From the NCBI GenBank assembly GCA_015058015.1, contig SVDM01000014.1, forward strand, positions 1 to 64,000: 64,000 nt of DNA, read 5' to 3'. The stretch's first letter is position 1, and every line of letters begins with the position of its first letter. The notes below the pieces were generated by a model. It had not been told where the DNA came from. It ran no database searches and was given only the letters and a program-made list of their open reading frames with translations. Of this stretch, positions 18,026 to 26,643 are shown one piece after another. Source of the DNA: Lachnospiraceae bacterium. Lineage in GTDB: Bacteria > Bacillota > Clostridia > Lachnospirales > Lachnospiraceae. The translations under genes were made by a program, and so were the position numbers.

Positions 18026-20545
18026 TTATTCTACCGTTTCGTCCGGATATTTGTATTTCTCATAGATGGCAATGGTCATCCATATTCCTATGCATACTAT
18101 AGAGAGAATAAGACCAATCAGGTAATGATTGTTGGTATAAGTAAATTCCACTCTGTGACTTCCGACAGTCAGGGGAACGCTTATAAAGGCATCTTCAAAG
18201 GCCTTATAGGAGACCTTTTCTCCGTCTACGGTTACTTCCCAGTTGGTATCGTAAGGGATTGATGTGAGCATCTCACAATCCTTACCTACGGTAATGTTGC
18301 CGGTTATATAAGTGTTATCGTATTGGCTGATATTATAGGTTTCCTTGGAACGTTCCGTAATCAGCTCATTCATCACATCCTCGTCAAACATAACAGCGGT
18401 TGTGTGGAGGATGCTTGTGGTATTGTCGGTGGAGAGGGTAATGATATCACCTGCAGAGTGATAACCCAAGTCCATAATATAATTGTCGGTATAGCCGGTA
18501 AAGGCCCTGCTTGAACCACCGCAAAGGGCGGTAATCTTGGAGATTCCGCCATTGGACGTATAAGCATAAACCCGCCCATTCTTGGGAACATCAATAATAG
18601 TACTTCCCGAAGAACTGATAACATCAAAAGGAGTAAAGATATCACCTTTGGCGCCTAAAGACTTGCCAAGGAGATTCTGCTGTTCAAAGACGGTAAGGTT
18701 GGCCCGTCCTCTTTTTTCTGCATTGGCAAATGCCTCCTTAGAGGAGATATCCGGCTGGTTATCAGTGCTTTCTATGCTAAATCCCATAGGCAGGAAATAT
18801 CTGCATTTATAAAGGGCCACATTGTCGTGAACCGCAGTATTAACGAAGAAAGGATCGTTCTCATAGTTCTTATCATTCCGTTCCCCCATAACATACTTAA
18901 CGCTTAATAGAGCAGAAGTAAGAGGAGTTGAACCATCATGGGCATAGTAGACCTTGCTGCAACGAAGGCCGTTTCTCTCATAGAACTTCTTCACCAGGGC
19001 ATTGGATACGGAAGAAAAGAGAGAAGCGGAAGAAAAGTCCGAGAGCATGGAGTCGTTCTGTGTAAGTCTTGATAACTTCTCAATTCTATAGAAAGAAGTA
19101 ATCTTGGATTCAATGGAATTCGCAAGATACTCGTATTTTTCGTAAGCGCGGACGTAAGAGCTTCTTGAAACGGTTGCCACTCCGGTAAAAAGCATATTGG
19201 TGGTAAGCTCCGTAATAAGCACCAGGCCCGTAAGAACAAATAAAACAGTTTGTCTGGCCGACTTGCTAAACTTAAAGATACAGATGAATACAAAGTAAAT
19301 TAGGATGGCACCGCCACTACATACAAAGCTCCATATGGAGAAGGCGTCGTCTTTTACGAACATATAAGCACAGGCCACGACTCCGCCGCCTATGATACCG
19401 CTTATTACCACCCAGAACCAGCTGGTCTCCCGGATATGGATGTAAGCCTCATATCCCATAGTCAGCAGTAAAAAGATATAGATAAAGGACTGCCTTGCGG
19501 GGAGAGAGTTGGGGTAGTTTAGGCCATGCCAGATGTAGTTGGGAATATTGAAGCAAAAGCTTGCCAGCAACACTAAAGCCAATATCACAGTGGGAATACG
19601 TTCCCTAAGCTTAATCTTTCCCGTAAACATGTACAGGAATATAAGGAAGAGAATAGCCACACCGCAGTATACATTGGGCCAGTGGTCAAGTCCGATCTCC
19701 ACATCCACATTCATAAGCCCTCTGGCAAATGCCTCGAAAAGGCTGAAATAGCTGTTTAAAATCCTGGGAATAGTGCCACCGGTAAACTCCGATGCGTAAA
19801 CAGCATAAATCTCCGGAAGCAACAATACCGACGCGATACCTCCCGATAACAGGGAGCCGGTCGCAAATCGCCATATAGCGGACCATTTATGCTCGGCGGA
19901 AATCCAAAGCACTATAAAATAAAGCACCAGGTAGATGCAGATCATAATAGACAAATAATAATTGGTAAAGATACAAAAACCTAAGGATACGATGTAGAGA
20001 GACATACGTCCTTCATTTACCAGACGCTCCAGTCCCAGAATAATAAGAGGGAACATCACAAGACAGTCAATCCACATAACATTCCAGTTGTAAGCTGCAA
20101 AGAATGCAGACATTGTATATCCCAAGGAAAAAAGAATGATAACACGGTCATTAAGCTTAAATCTGGACTTTAAGTAGTGGGAGAAAGTAATTCCCGCAAG
20201 TCCCGTCTTAAGGATAACCATGTATGAGATAAATTCAATGAGAAAATCCTGACTGACAAGGAGGGATAACCAGTTAGAAGGAGTGGCCAGGTAATATACG
20301 AAAATAGCCAAAAAGTTGGTACCCAGACCTGCATGCCAGGAATAGAGCAGAGAGTTTCCGCTCTTAATTATTGAACCGAATTCCTTTAAAAAGGGAAGAT
20401 ATTGGTGATAGAGGTCGCAGTGAAGAAAGCATTCGTCGCCGAAGGGATATATACCCCTTGCCACAAATACTCCGAACATAATAAGAATCGGAAGAACAAA
20501 TGACCATATGTAAATCCGATATGGTTTGGATTCTTTATTTTGCAT
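18026..20545 (-). CDS. YfhO family membrane protein (GT-C-like)
   Basis: An 839-residue polytopic membrane protein of the YfhO family, linked in Bacillus and Listeria to glycosylation of teichoic acids or lipoproteins from polyprenyl-sugar donors. The N-terminal block with GDECFLHCDLYHQYLPF and the WHAGLGTNF region are typical. About twelve TM segments precede a large extracellular C-terminal domain, and one last TM segment closes the protein. The ATG at 20545 has GGGGAGAGGAT just upstream; a TTG at 20560 is less likely. It is preceded by the padR terminator, so it probably has its own promoter. Confidence 0.87.
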   Translation of the reverse strand: MQNKESKPYRIYIWSFVLPILIMFGVFVARGIYPFGDECFLHCDLYHQYLPFLKEFGSIIKSGNSLLYSWHAGLGTNFLAIFVYYLATPSNWLSLLVSQDFLIEFISYMVILKTGLAGITFSHYLKSRFKLNDRVIILFSLGYTMSAFFAAYNWNVMWIDCLVMFPLIILGLERLVNEGRMSLYIVSLGFCIFTNYYLSIMICIYLVLYFIVLWISAEHKWSAIWRFATGSLLSGGIASVLLLPEIYAVYASEFTGGTIPRILNSYFSLFEAFARGLMNVDVEIGLDHWPNVYCGVAILFLIFLYMFTGKIKLRERIPTVILALVLLASFCFNIPNYIWHGLNYPNSLPARQSFIYIFLLLTMGYEAYIHIRETSWFWVVISGIIGGGVVACAYMFVKDDAFSIWSFVCSGGAILIYFVFICIFKFSKSARQTVLFVLTGLVLITELTTNMLFTGVATVSRSSYVRAYEKYEYLANSIESKITSFYRIEKLSRLTQNDSMLSDFSSASLFSSVSNALVKKFYERNGLRCSKVYYAHDGSTPLTSALLSVKYVMGERNDKNYENDPFFVNTAVHDNVALYKCRYFLPMGFSIESTDNQPDISSKEAFANAEKRGRANLTVFEQQNLLGKSLGAKGDIFTPFDVISSSGSTIIDVPKNGRVYAYTSNGGISKITALCGGSSRAFTGYTDNYIMDLGYHSAGDIITLSTDNTTSILHTTAVMFDEDVMNELITERSKETYNISQYDNTYITGNITVGKDCEMLTSIPYDTNWEVTVDGEKVSYKAFEDAFISVPLTVGSHRVEFTYTNNHYLIGLILSIVCIGIWMTIAIYEKYKYPDETVE

Positions 20546-20560
20546 ATCCTCTCTCCCCAA

Positions 20561-20593
20561 ACAAAAATAAGCACGTGTTCCCTACACGTGCTT
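20561..20593 (-). terminator. Terminator of padR
   Basis: A 10-bp perfect stem (AAGCACGTGT at 20569-20578 and ACACGTGCTT at 20584-20593) is followed on the minus strand by TTATTTTTGT. Confidence 0.85.
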
Positions 20594-20616
20594 AAATTGT
20601 AATATTAATCTTTAGT

Positions 20617-21174
20617 TTATTCAAGTCCTGTTTGTTTATTCAGATTCTCTATGCATACATTCAGCCATGATACATAGTAATCCTCTCTCATAACTGCTCC
20701 CAGCAAAACACTGTAGTCACCGTATTCTTTGGTGCCGTATGGCGGAACGGTACCTGCGTAGGACTCCAGGCTGCGCTTTAAGGTGTTGCCTCTTTCCGTA
20801 TGCATACGGAGCTGGCTCTTTAAAAGCTTAAGATAATCCTCAGCCGGAAGAAAGTCTGTAAAGTAAGAGCGAAGTCTGAATAAATCTTTTGGGGTTACGC
20901 CGATGGGCTCGTCTTTCTTCATCCAGTTGACGAATTCAGCATGGCCCTTTGGGGTGATGGAATACAGCTTTTTCTCCATCTTCTCGCCCTGAAGGATCAC
21001 CTTGAATTCGACAAATCCTTCGTCCGTAAGTCGCTTAAGTTCCGGATAAACCTGAGAATGCTTGGCATACCAGAAATTAGCCATGACGCGGCTTTCGAAC
21101 TCTTTTACGATGTCGTACCCTGTAATCGGCTCCCGGTCAATAAGACCGAGTAAAGCGTACTTCAAAGTTCTCAT
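20617..21174 (-). CDS. padR: PadR family transcriptional regulator
   Basis: A 185-residue winged-helix regulator. The N-terminal PadR domain (LLGLIDREPITGYDIVKEF, SQVYPELKRLTDEG, YSITPKGHAEF) spans about residues 5-85 and is followed by a helical dimerisation domain. PadR itself represses phenolic acid decarboxylase genes and responds to phenolic acids; other family members sense different ligands. It diverges from the car-like operon, and PadR-type boxes lie in the shared 312-bp region, so control of that operon and of itself is likely. AGGAGG precedes the ATG. Confidence 0.88.
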   Translation of the reverse strand: MRTLKYALLGLIDREPITGYDIVKEFESRVMANFWYAKHSQVYPELKRLTDEGFVEFKVILQGEKMEKKLYSITPKGHAEFVNWMKKDEPIGVTPKDLFRLRSYFTDFLPAEDYLKLLKSQLRMHTERGNTLKRSLESYAGTVPPYGTKEYGDYSVLLGAVMREDYYVSWLNVCIENLNKQTGLE

Positions 21175-21237
21175 TATTAAATTGCCTCCTAAGTTCCTAG
21201 AAAAAAACCATAAATATCCCTAATGCTAAAAAGCACT

Positions 21238-21253
21238 ATGTAATATTTTACAC
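21238..21253. promoter_or_regulatory. PadR-type box near padR
   Basis: ATGT-N8-ACAC at 21238-21253 matches the ATGT-N8-ACAT consensus recalled for Bacillus and lactic acid bacteria PadR with one mismatch. It lies about 64 bp upstream of padR, a fitting place for autoregulation. Confidence 0.45.
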
Positions 21254-21342
21254 AATTTTGTGACGGTGGTCAAGGATAATAAATCATGAAACGAGGGTAC
21301 AATTTTCGTGGGTTTTTTCGTACTCTCCAGCCTATATAATTA

Positions 21343-21371
21343 TTGACATGATTTTTTTCACATGTTAGAAT
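21343..21371 (+). promoter_or_regulatory. Strong promoter of the car-like operon
   Basis: A consensus TTGACA (21343-21348) and TAGAAT (21366-21371) are separated by exactly 17 bp. The predicted start is near 21378, giving a leader of about 108 nt. Confidence 0.82.
21348..21363. promoter_or_regulatory. PadR-type box inside the operon promoter
   Basis: ATGA-N8-ACAT fills the spacer between the -35 and -10 elements. It differs from ATGT-N8-ACAT at one position. Binding here would block RNA polymerase. Confidence 0.5.
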
Positions 21372-21392
21372 TTTAATATATTGTGTTTAGAC

Positions 21393-21466
21393 TGCCAAGT
21401 CACGCGAAACTTGGCATCAGACGTCGGTTTTACCGCATTTTACGGTACTAATTATTAACCCGGCGT
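21393..21466 (+). ncRNA. Structured 5' leader of the car-like operon
   Basis: Two structures can be drawn in the predicted leader. Hairpin 1 is an 8-bp perfect stem, TGCCAAGT (21393-21400) with ACTTGGCA (21409-21416). Structure 2 pairs ACGTCGG (21421-21427) with CCGGCGT (21460-21466) and encloses a smaller hairpin TACCG/CGGTA (21431-21447). There is no T-run, so it is not a terminator. It may control mRNA stability or translation, but I do not match it to a known riboswitch class. Confidence 0.4.
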
Positions 21467-21486
21467 TCGACGGAAAGGAGTAAAAC

Positions 21487-23055
21487 ATGGCAAAATTTAT
21501 TACTGCTCAAGAAGCAGCCAAGCTTATTCCCGATGGTGCTACATGTGCTGTAGCAGGTATGGGACTTACAGGCTGGCCGGAAGAAATCGGCTGCGCAATC
21601 AGAGATAGCTTCAAAGAAACAGGACATCCCTGCAACCTTAATATGAAACAGGGTTGTGCAATGGGTGACTGGAAGACAAGAGGTATCACAGTTCTCGGAG
21701 AAGCAGGAGAAGGTCTTGTTACCAAGTGGTCTGCAGCTCATATCGGATCTGCATTCGCTCTTAACGACCTTGTTCGTGCCAACAAGATTCAGTGTCACTG
21801 TCTTCCCCAGGGTGTTATCGTTAACCTTTGGAGAGAGATTGCAGCACACCGTCCCGGACTTATTACCAAGATCGGTCTCGGAACTTTCGTAGACCCCCGT
21901 GTTAATGGCGGTAAGATGAACGACTGTACAACAGACGAGCTTGTAGAAGTAATCAACTTCCAGGGCGAGGAGTACTTATTCTATAAATCATTCAAACTAG
22001 ATGTTGCTCTTCTTAGAGGAACAATCGCAGATGAGAACGGTAATATCACTTATACCAACGACGGTGCTATCATCGAGGGATTATCAGTTGCGGAAGCTGC
22101 TAAGAACTCAGGCGGTATCGTTATTGTTCAGGTTCAGTATAAAGCTAAGAAGGGAACATTACATCCGAAGGAAGTTAAGATCCCGGGTGCATTGGTAGAC
22201 TACGTAGTAGTTGCTACATATCCCGAAGCTTGCTGGCAGACAGAGGGAACATATTACAATCCTTCATTCGCTGGCAATATCAAATGTCCTACAGACAGTA
22301 TCCCTGTTCTTCCATTATCAGACAGAAAGATTATCTGCCGTCGTGCAGCTATGGAGCTTAAGAAGGGCGCTATCATCAATCTTGGTGTTGGTATCCCGGC
22401 TGACGTTGCAAGTATCGTAGCTGAGGCAGGATATACAGATGATCTTATTATGACAGCCGAGATCGGTAACTTCGGTGGAGTACCCGCTGCATTACCTAAC
22501 TTCGGTTCTTCATACAATCCTGAGGCAACAATCGAACACAATGCCATGTTCGACTTCTATGATGGAGGCGGAGTTGACGTTGCTGTTCTTGGTTTCGGTG
22601 AAAGTGACCAGTACGGTAACGTTAACGCTTCCAAATTCGGACCCAGACTTGCAGGCCCCGGCGGATTCATCAATATCAGCCAGACTGCTAAGAAGGTTGT
22701 ATTTGCAGCTAACTTCTGCGTTAAGGCTAAACAGCACATCGAGAACGGCAAGCTTGTAATTGATGAGGACCTTTCAAACGGCAAGAAGAAATGGCTCAAG
22801 GATGTTGACCAGATTACATTCTCAGGTAAGTTCGCAGCAGAGAACAACATGGATATTATCTACATCACAGAAAGATGCGTATTCAAGCTTATCGACGGTA
22901 AGATGACCATCGTTGAGGTTGCTCCCGGAATCGATGTTCAGAAAGACATCATCGACCTTATGGAGTACACACCGGAGATTGCAAAAGATTGCAAGTCTAT
23001 GCCGGAGGAAATCTTCCAGGAAGAGTGGAACGGACTGGATAAGATTTTTGCTTAA
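21487..23055 (+). CDS. Family I acyl-CoA:carboxylate CoA-transferase
   Basis: A 522-residue fused alpha-beta CoA-transferase of the propionate/acetate CoA-transferase (YdiF/Pct) type, moving CoA between acyl-CoAs and free carboxylates through a glutamyl-CoA thioester. The catalytic Glu lies in AEIGNFGG (Glu325). Both halves of the fusion are present and full length. It is the first gene of the five-gene operon. By analogy with carA of A. woodii it would recycle CoA from the reduced product onto fresh substrate. Its actual acyl specificity cannot be read from sequence; a short-chain role is the main alternative. Confidence 0.87.
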   Translation: MAKFITAQEAAKLIPDGATCAVAGMGLTGWPEEIGCAIRDSFKETGHPCNLNMKQGCAMGDWKTRGITVLGEAGEGLVTKWSAAHIGSAFALNDLVRANKIQCHCLPQGVIVNLWREIAAHRPGLITKIGLGTFVDPRVNGGKMNDCTTDELVEVINFQGEEYLFYKSFKLDVALLRGTIADENGNITYTNDGAIIEGLSVAEAAKNSGGIVIVQVQYKAKKGTLHPKEVKIPGALVDYVVVATYPEACWQTEGTYYNPSFAGNIKCPTDSIPVLPLSDRKIICRRAAMELKKGAIINLGVGIPADVASIVAEAGYTDDLIMTAEIGNFGGVPAALPNFGSSYNPEATIEHNAMFDFYDGGGVDVAVLGFGESDQYGNVNASKFGPRLAGPGGFINISQTAKKVVFAANFCVKAKQHIENGKLVIDEDLSNGKKKWLKDVDQITFSGKFAAENNMDIIYITERCVFKLIDGKMTIVEVAPGIDVQKDIIDLMEYTPEIAKDCKSMPEEIFQEEWNGLDKIFA

Positions 23056-23057
23056 TG

Positions 23058-23079
23058 TCACAAGGTGGACACCAAGTGA
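23058..23079 (+). other. Intercistronic symmetric hairpin
   Basis: TCAC-AA-GGTG and CACC-AA-GTGA form a compact imperfect hairpin between the CoA-transferase and ligase genes. It could adjust the relative stability of the two mRNA parts. Confidence 0.3.
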
Positions 23080-23111
23080 TGTTGGAATAAATACAGAAAG
23101 CTGTAGTATAC

Positions 23112-24632
23112 ATGTTATGGACTTTTAACAAGATCCTTGGCCGGAGAGTAGAGCTTACCCCCGACAAAGAAGCCATTGTATATAACGACGTAGGTTATAC
23201 ATGGAAAGAGATTGATGTGCTTACGGACCATGCGGCACAGTACTTCGTTAACAGGAATGTTAAGAAGGGCTGTAACGTTGGAATATGGGCTCCCAACTCA
23301 ATTCAGTGGATAGTGGCTTTTGCGGGACTTGCCAAGATAGGCGCCATACCTGTCTTGATAAACACTCACTACACGGTCAACGAACTAAAACGAACAGTTA
23401 TATATGCTGACATTAAACTCATGTGCTACTCCTCCAATACCGGAGGAGGGGCACCTGATTGCGGTTCGGATGTAATCGATTTGGCCGACGAATTTTTGGA
23501 ACTTGTCCAAAGCGTCGAGATTACACCGGAACTTGATAGACTGAAACAGGACGTGAAGCCGGATGATACATTTACCATGTTATTTACTTCCGGAACCACT
23601 TCATTTGCCAAAGGAGTTATGTTAAGTCACAACGGAATGCTGAAGGTTGCGGAGGATGCTTCCGCAATCATGCACTGGGGTGAGGATGATACTAACTGTA
23701 TGGCATTACCCTTGTTTCACTGTTTCGGACTATCCACAGGACTTTTGTCTGCCATAGCTTGCGGCAGCAGAATGATTATCTGTAAGGGAACCAGAAGTCA
23801 ACAGATACTGGATACAATCCTTAAGTATGATTGCACCATTCTTAACGGAGTGCCCACCATGTTCTTCGCTCTTGCAAGGAATCTAAGCACCAATCCGCAG
23901 AAGATTACTACCCTGCGTAGTGGATTTATAGCAGGTGCAGCCATCAGCTATGAGGATTATAAGAGTCTTTGTGAAGCAATCGGAATGGACAAGCTCCAGA
24001 TGTCTTACGGACAGACGGAGAGTTCCCCCAGTATTACATTCTCTGATTATGATGATGATCCGGAGCTAAAAGCCAAATCTGTGGGAGTAGCCATACCTGA
24101 TATTGAACTTGCCATATTCGATTTTGAAACAGGCAAGCGTCTTACCACCGGAGAGGTGGGAGAGATTCGAATTCGCGGTTATAACGTTATGAAGGGCTAC
24201 TATAAGATGCCTGAAGAAACGGCCAAGACCATTGATTCGGAAGGTTGGCTCCATACCGGAGATTTAGGTTGTCTTGATGAAGCGGGTAACCTCTATTTCA
24301 GAGGCCGTATCAAGGAGCTTATCATCAGAGGCGGAGAGAATATTTCACCAAGGGAGATAGAATCTTATATCAGGGAGTACAAGGGAGTTGAGACCGTCAA
24401 GGTTATCGGAATCCCTGCAGCCATCGTTCAGGAAAAGATTGTTGCGTGTATTATTCCCAAGGATGGTGTAACGATTGATACAGAGGATCTTGACTCTTAT
24501 CTTCGTCACAATCTGGCAAAATATAAGATACCTGAGGAATATGTGTATCTAAGTAATTTTCCCATGAATGCTAGTGGGAAGATTTCACTAAACGATCTTA
24601 AAGAGGTCGTTATAAACAAACTACAAGATTGA
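23112..24632 (+). CDS. AMP-forming acyl-CoA ligase
   Basis: A 506-residue adenylate-forming enzyme activating a carboxylic acid to its CoA thioester with ATP. The phosphate-binding loop FTSGTTSFAKG (about 158-168), YGQTESSP, the HTGDLG hinge-side motif and GRIKELIIRGGENISPREIE are seen. The final catalytic Lys sits in NASGKI near the C-terminus. Substrates can be fatty, aryl or phenylacrylic acids; the operon suggests the carB role. The ribosome site before the ATG is weak. The stop overlaps the lead-in of the next gene, 14 bp before its ATG. Confidence 0.88.
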   Translation: MLWTFNKILGRRVELTPDKEAIVYNDVGYTWKEIDVLTDHAAQYFVNRNVKKGCNVGIWAPNSIQWIVAFAGLAKIGAIPVLINTHYTVNELKRTVIYADIKLMCYSSNTGGGAPDCGSDVIDLADEFLELVQSVEITPELDRLKQDVKPDDTFTMLFTSGTTSFAKGVMLSHNGMLKVAEDASAIMHWGEDDTNCMALPLFHCFGLSTGLLSAIACGSRMIICKGTRSQQILDTILKYDCTILNGVPTMFFALARNLSTNPQKITTLRSGFIAGAAISYEDYKSLCEAIGMDKLQMSYGQTESSPSITFSDYDDDPELKAKSVGVAIPDIELAIFDFETGKRLTTGEVGEIRIRGYNVMKGYYKMPEETAKTIDSEGWLHTGDLGCLDEAGNLYFRGRIKELIIRGGENISPREIESYIREYKGVETVKVIGIPAAIVQEKIVACIIPKDGVTIDTEDLDSYLRHNLAKYKIPEEYVYLSNFPMNASGKISLNDLKEVVINKLQD

Positions 24633-24646
24633 CAGGAGGATATGTG

Positions 24647-25783
24647 ATGTTTTTTGAAAAAAAACATGATTTGATCAGAAAATTGGCAAGAGATTTTGCT
24701 GAAAAAGAATTGACAAATGACATCTTGGACAAGGTTGAAGAAACAGGCGAATTTCCTAAGGAAATCCTTGACAAGATGGCAGCAGCCGGATTCTTCGGAA
24801 TCAAGATTCCCCAGAGCCTCGGCGGTTCAGGCGCAGACCATCGTTCATACGTTTTAGTTATGGAAGAAATCGCAAGAGTAAGCGGTGTTGCATCAGTTTA
24901 TGTATCATCACCTAACTCACTCGGCGGTGGCCCATTACTTCTTTCAGGAACAGATGAGCAGCTTGAGAAATACTTAAAGCCTGTTATTACAGGTGAGAAA
25001 TTTATGGCATTTGCTCTTACAGAGCCCGGTGCAGGTTCTGATGCCGGCGGAATGCAGACAATTGCAGAAGATAAGGGCAAATATTGGTTACTTAACGGTA
25101 GAAAATGTTTTATCACAGGCGCTCCTTTGGCAGACTTCGCAGTTGTATATGCTAAGACTGATGTTACAAAGGGTACAAAGGGTATCTCTGCATTCATCGT
25201 AGATATGAAGGCAAAGGGTGTATCCACCGGTTCACACGAGAAGAAGATGGGTGTTATCGGATGTGCTACATCTGATATTATCCTTGAGGATGTTAAGGTT
25301 CCCAAGGAGAACATCTTAGGTGAGGTTAACAAGGGATTCATCAATGCTATGAAGACTCTTGACGTAGGACGTCTCGGTGTTGCTTCACAGTCAATCGGTG
25401 TAGCTCAGGGATGTCTTGATGAGGCTGTTAAATTCGCTAAGGAAAGAAAGCAGTTCGGTAGACCTATCGCTAAATTCCAGGCTATCAGCTTCATGCTTGC
25501 AGAGATGGCTACAAAGCTTGAGGCAGCTAAGCTTCTTGTATACAAGGCAGCATGGCTTATGGATACAAAGCAGCCTGCATCAATGGCTTCTTCAATGGCT
25601 AAATTCTATGCAGCTGAGACATGTAATGAAATCGCAGCTAAGGCTGTTCAGATTCATGGTGGTTACGGTTTCGTAAAGGATTACAAGGTAGAGAGAATGT
25701 ACAGAGACTGTCGTGTATTCACAATTTACGAAGGAACTTCTCAGGTACAGCAGATGGTTATTTCAGGACATCTCTTAAAATAA
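24647..25783 (+). CDS. Acyl-CoA dehydrogenase (enoyl-CoA reductase partner of Etf)
   Basis: A 378-residue FAD flavoprotein that interconverts acyl-CoA and 2,3-enoyl-CoA. Family blocks include AFALTEPGAGSD, CFITGA, GRKQFGRPIAKFQ and the catalytic Glu in IYEGTSQVQQ (Glu362). With EtfAB encoded just downstream, it probably runs in the reducing direction, as Bcd and CarC do. The ATG at 24647 is chosen over an upstream TTG because AGGAGG lies seven bases before it. Whether it prefers crotonyl-CoA or a phenylacrylyl-CoA cannot be told. Confidence 0.9.
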   Translation: MFFEKKHDLIRKLARDFAEKELTNDILDKVEETGEFPKEILDKMAAAGFFGIKIPQSLGGSGADHRSYVLVMEEIARVSGVASVYVSSPNSLGGGPLLLSGTDEQLEKYLKPVITGEKFMAFALTEPGAGSDAGGMQTIAEDKGKYWLLNGRKCFITGAPLADFAVVYAKTDVTKGTKGISAFIVDMKAKGVSTGSHEKKMGVIGCATSDIILEDVKVPKENILGEVNKGFINAMKTLDVGRLGVASQSIGVAQGCLDEAVKFAKERKQFGRPIAKFQAISFMLAEMATKLEAAKLLVYKAAWLMDTKQPASMASSMAKFYAAETCNEIAAKAVQIHGGYGFVKDYKVERMYRDCRVFTIYEGTSQVQQMVISGHLLK

Positions 25784-25838
25784 TCATAAGGTGTGTACAT
25801 ATTAATCGTAACAACATAGAAAGGAGACTATTTCAGAC

Positions 25839-26624
25839 ATGAAAATAGCAGTATGTGTAAAACAGGTACCCGATACTACAGAGGTAAGAATAGATCCTGT
25901 TAAAGGAACATTGATTAGAGATGGCGTGCCCAGTATCCTTAACCCGGAAGATGCTAACGCATTAGAGGCCGCTTTACAGTTAAAAGATAAAGATGACAAA
26001 ATTAAGGTTGCAGTTATTACAATGGGACCCCCACAGGCAGAGGACATGTTAAGAGAGTGTCTTGCCATGGGAGCAGATGAAGCTTATTTACTTAGCGACA
26101 GAGCATTTGGTGGAGCTGATACATGTGCTACATCAACAACAATCGCAGCAGGTATCAAGAAGATCGGTAAGGTAGACCTTGTTCTTGCAGGTCGCCAGGC
26201 TATCGACGGTGATACAGCTCAGGTTGGTCCTCAGGTTGCATTCAGACTAGGTCTTCCGGTTGTAACTTATGTTGAAGACATCGAGATCAAAGGCAAGAAA
26301 GCAATCGTTAAGAGACAGCTTGAAGACGGATATGAGATGATCGAAGCTCAGATGCCATGTCTTCTCACAGCCATTAAAGAACTTAATGAGCCGAGATACA
26401 TGACAATTGCCGGAATTATTAATGCATATGAGAAACCAATCACAGTATGGAATCATGAAGATGTTAAGCTTGATCCTGCTGATTGCGGACTTAATGCATC
26501 ACCTACACAGGTATTCCGTTCCTTCACACCGCCACCAAAGGGCAAGGGTGAGATGTTATCAGGAACACCTGCTAAGATGGCAGCTACGCTTGTTGAAAAA
26601 TTAAAAGAAAAACACGCAATATAG
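25839..26624 (+). CDS. etfB: Electron transfer flavoprotein beta subunit
   Basis: A 261-residue EtfB binding an FAD or AMP at the interface with EtfA. The N-terminal VCVKQVPDT and the [14 protein letters not shown] segment are intact; the latter is typical of EtfB from bifurcating, NADH-linked systems. GAAAGGAG precedes the ATG. It sits between the dehydrogenase and EtfA, as in bcd-etfBA and carCDE. Confidence 0.93.
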   Translation: MKIAVCVKQVPDTTEVRIDPVKGTLIRDGVPSILNPEDANALEAALQLKDKDDKIKVAVITMGPPQAEDMLRECLAMGADEAYLLSDRAFGGADTCATSTTIAAGIKKIGKVDLVLAGRQAIDGDTAQVGPQVAFRLGLPVVTYVEDIEIKGKKAIVKRQLEDGYEMIEAQMPCLLTAIKELNEPRYMTIAGIINAYEKPITVWNHEDVKLDPADCGLNASPTQVFRSFTPPPKGKGEMLSGTPAKMAATLVEKLKEKHAI

Positions 26625-26643
26625 AAAGGAGCTTCACGTAATA

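Noticed and set aside
21393-21466. T-box or attenuator in the car-like leader
   Set aside because: No T-box sequence, no specifier loop and no T-run terminator can be found.
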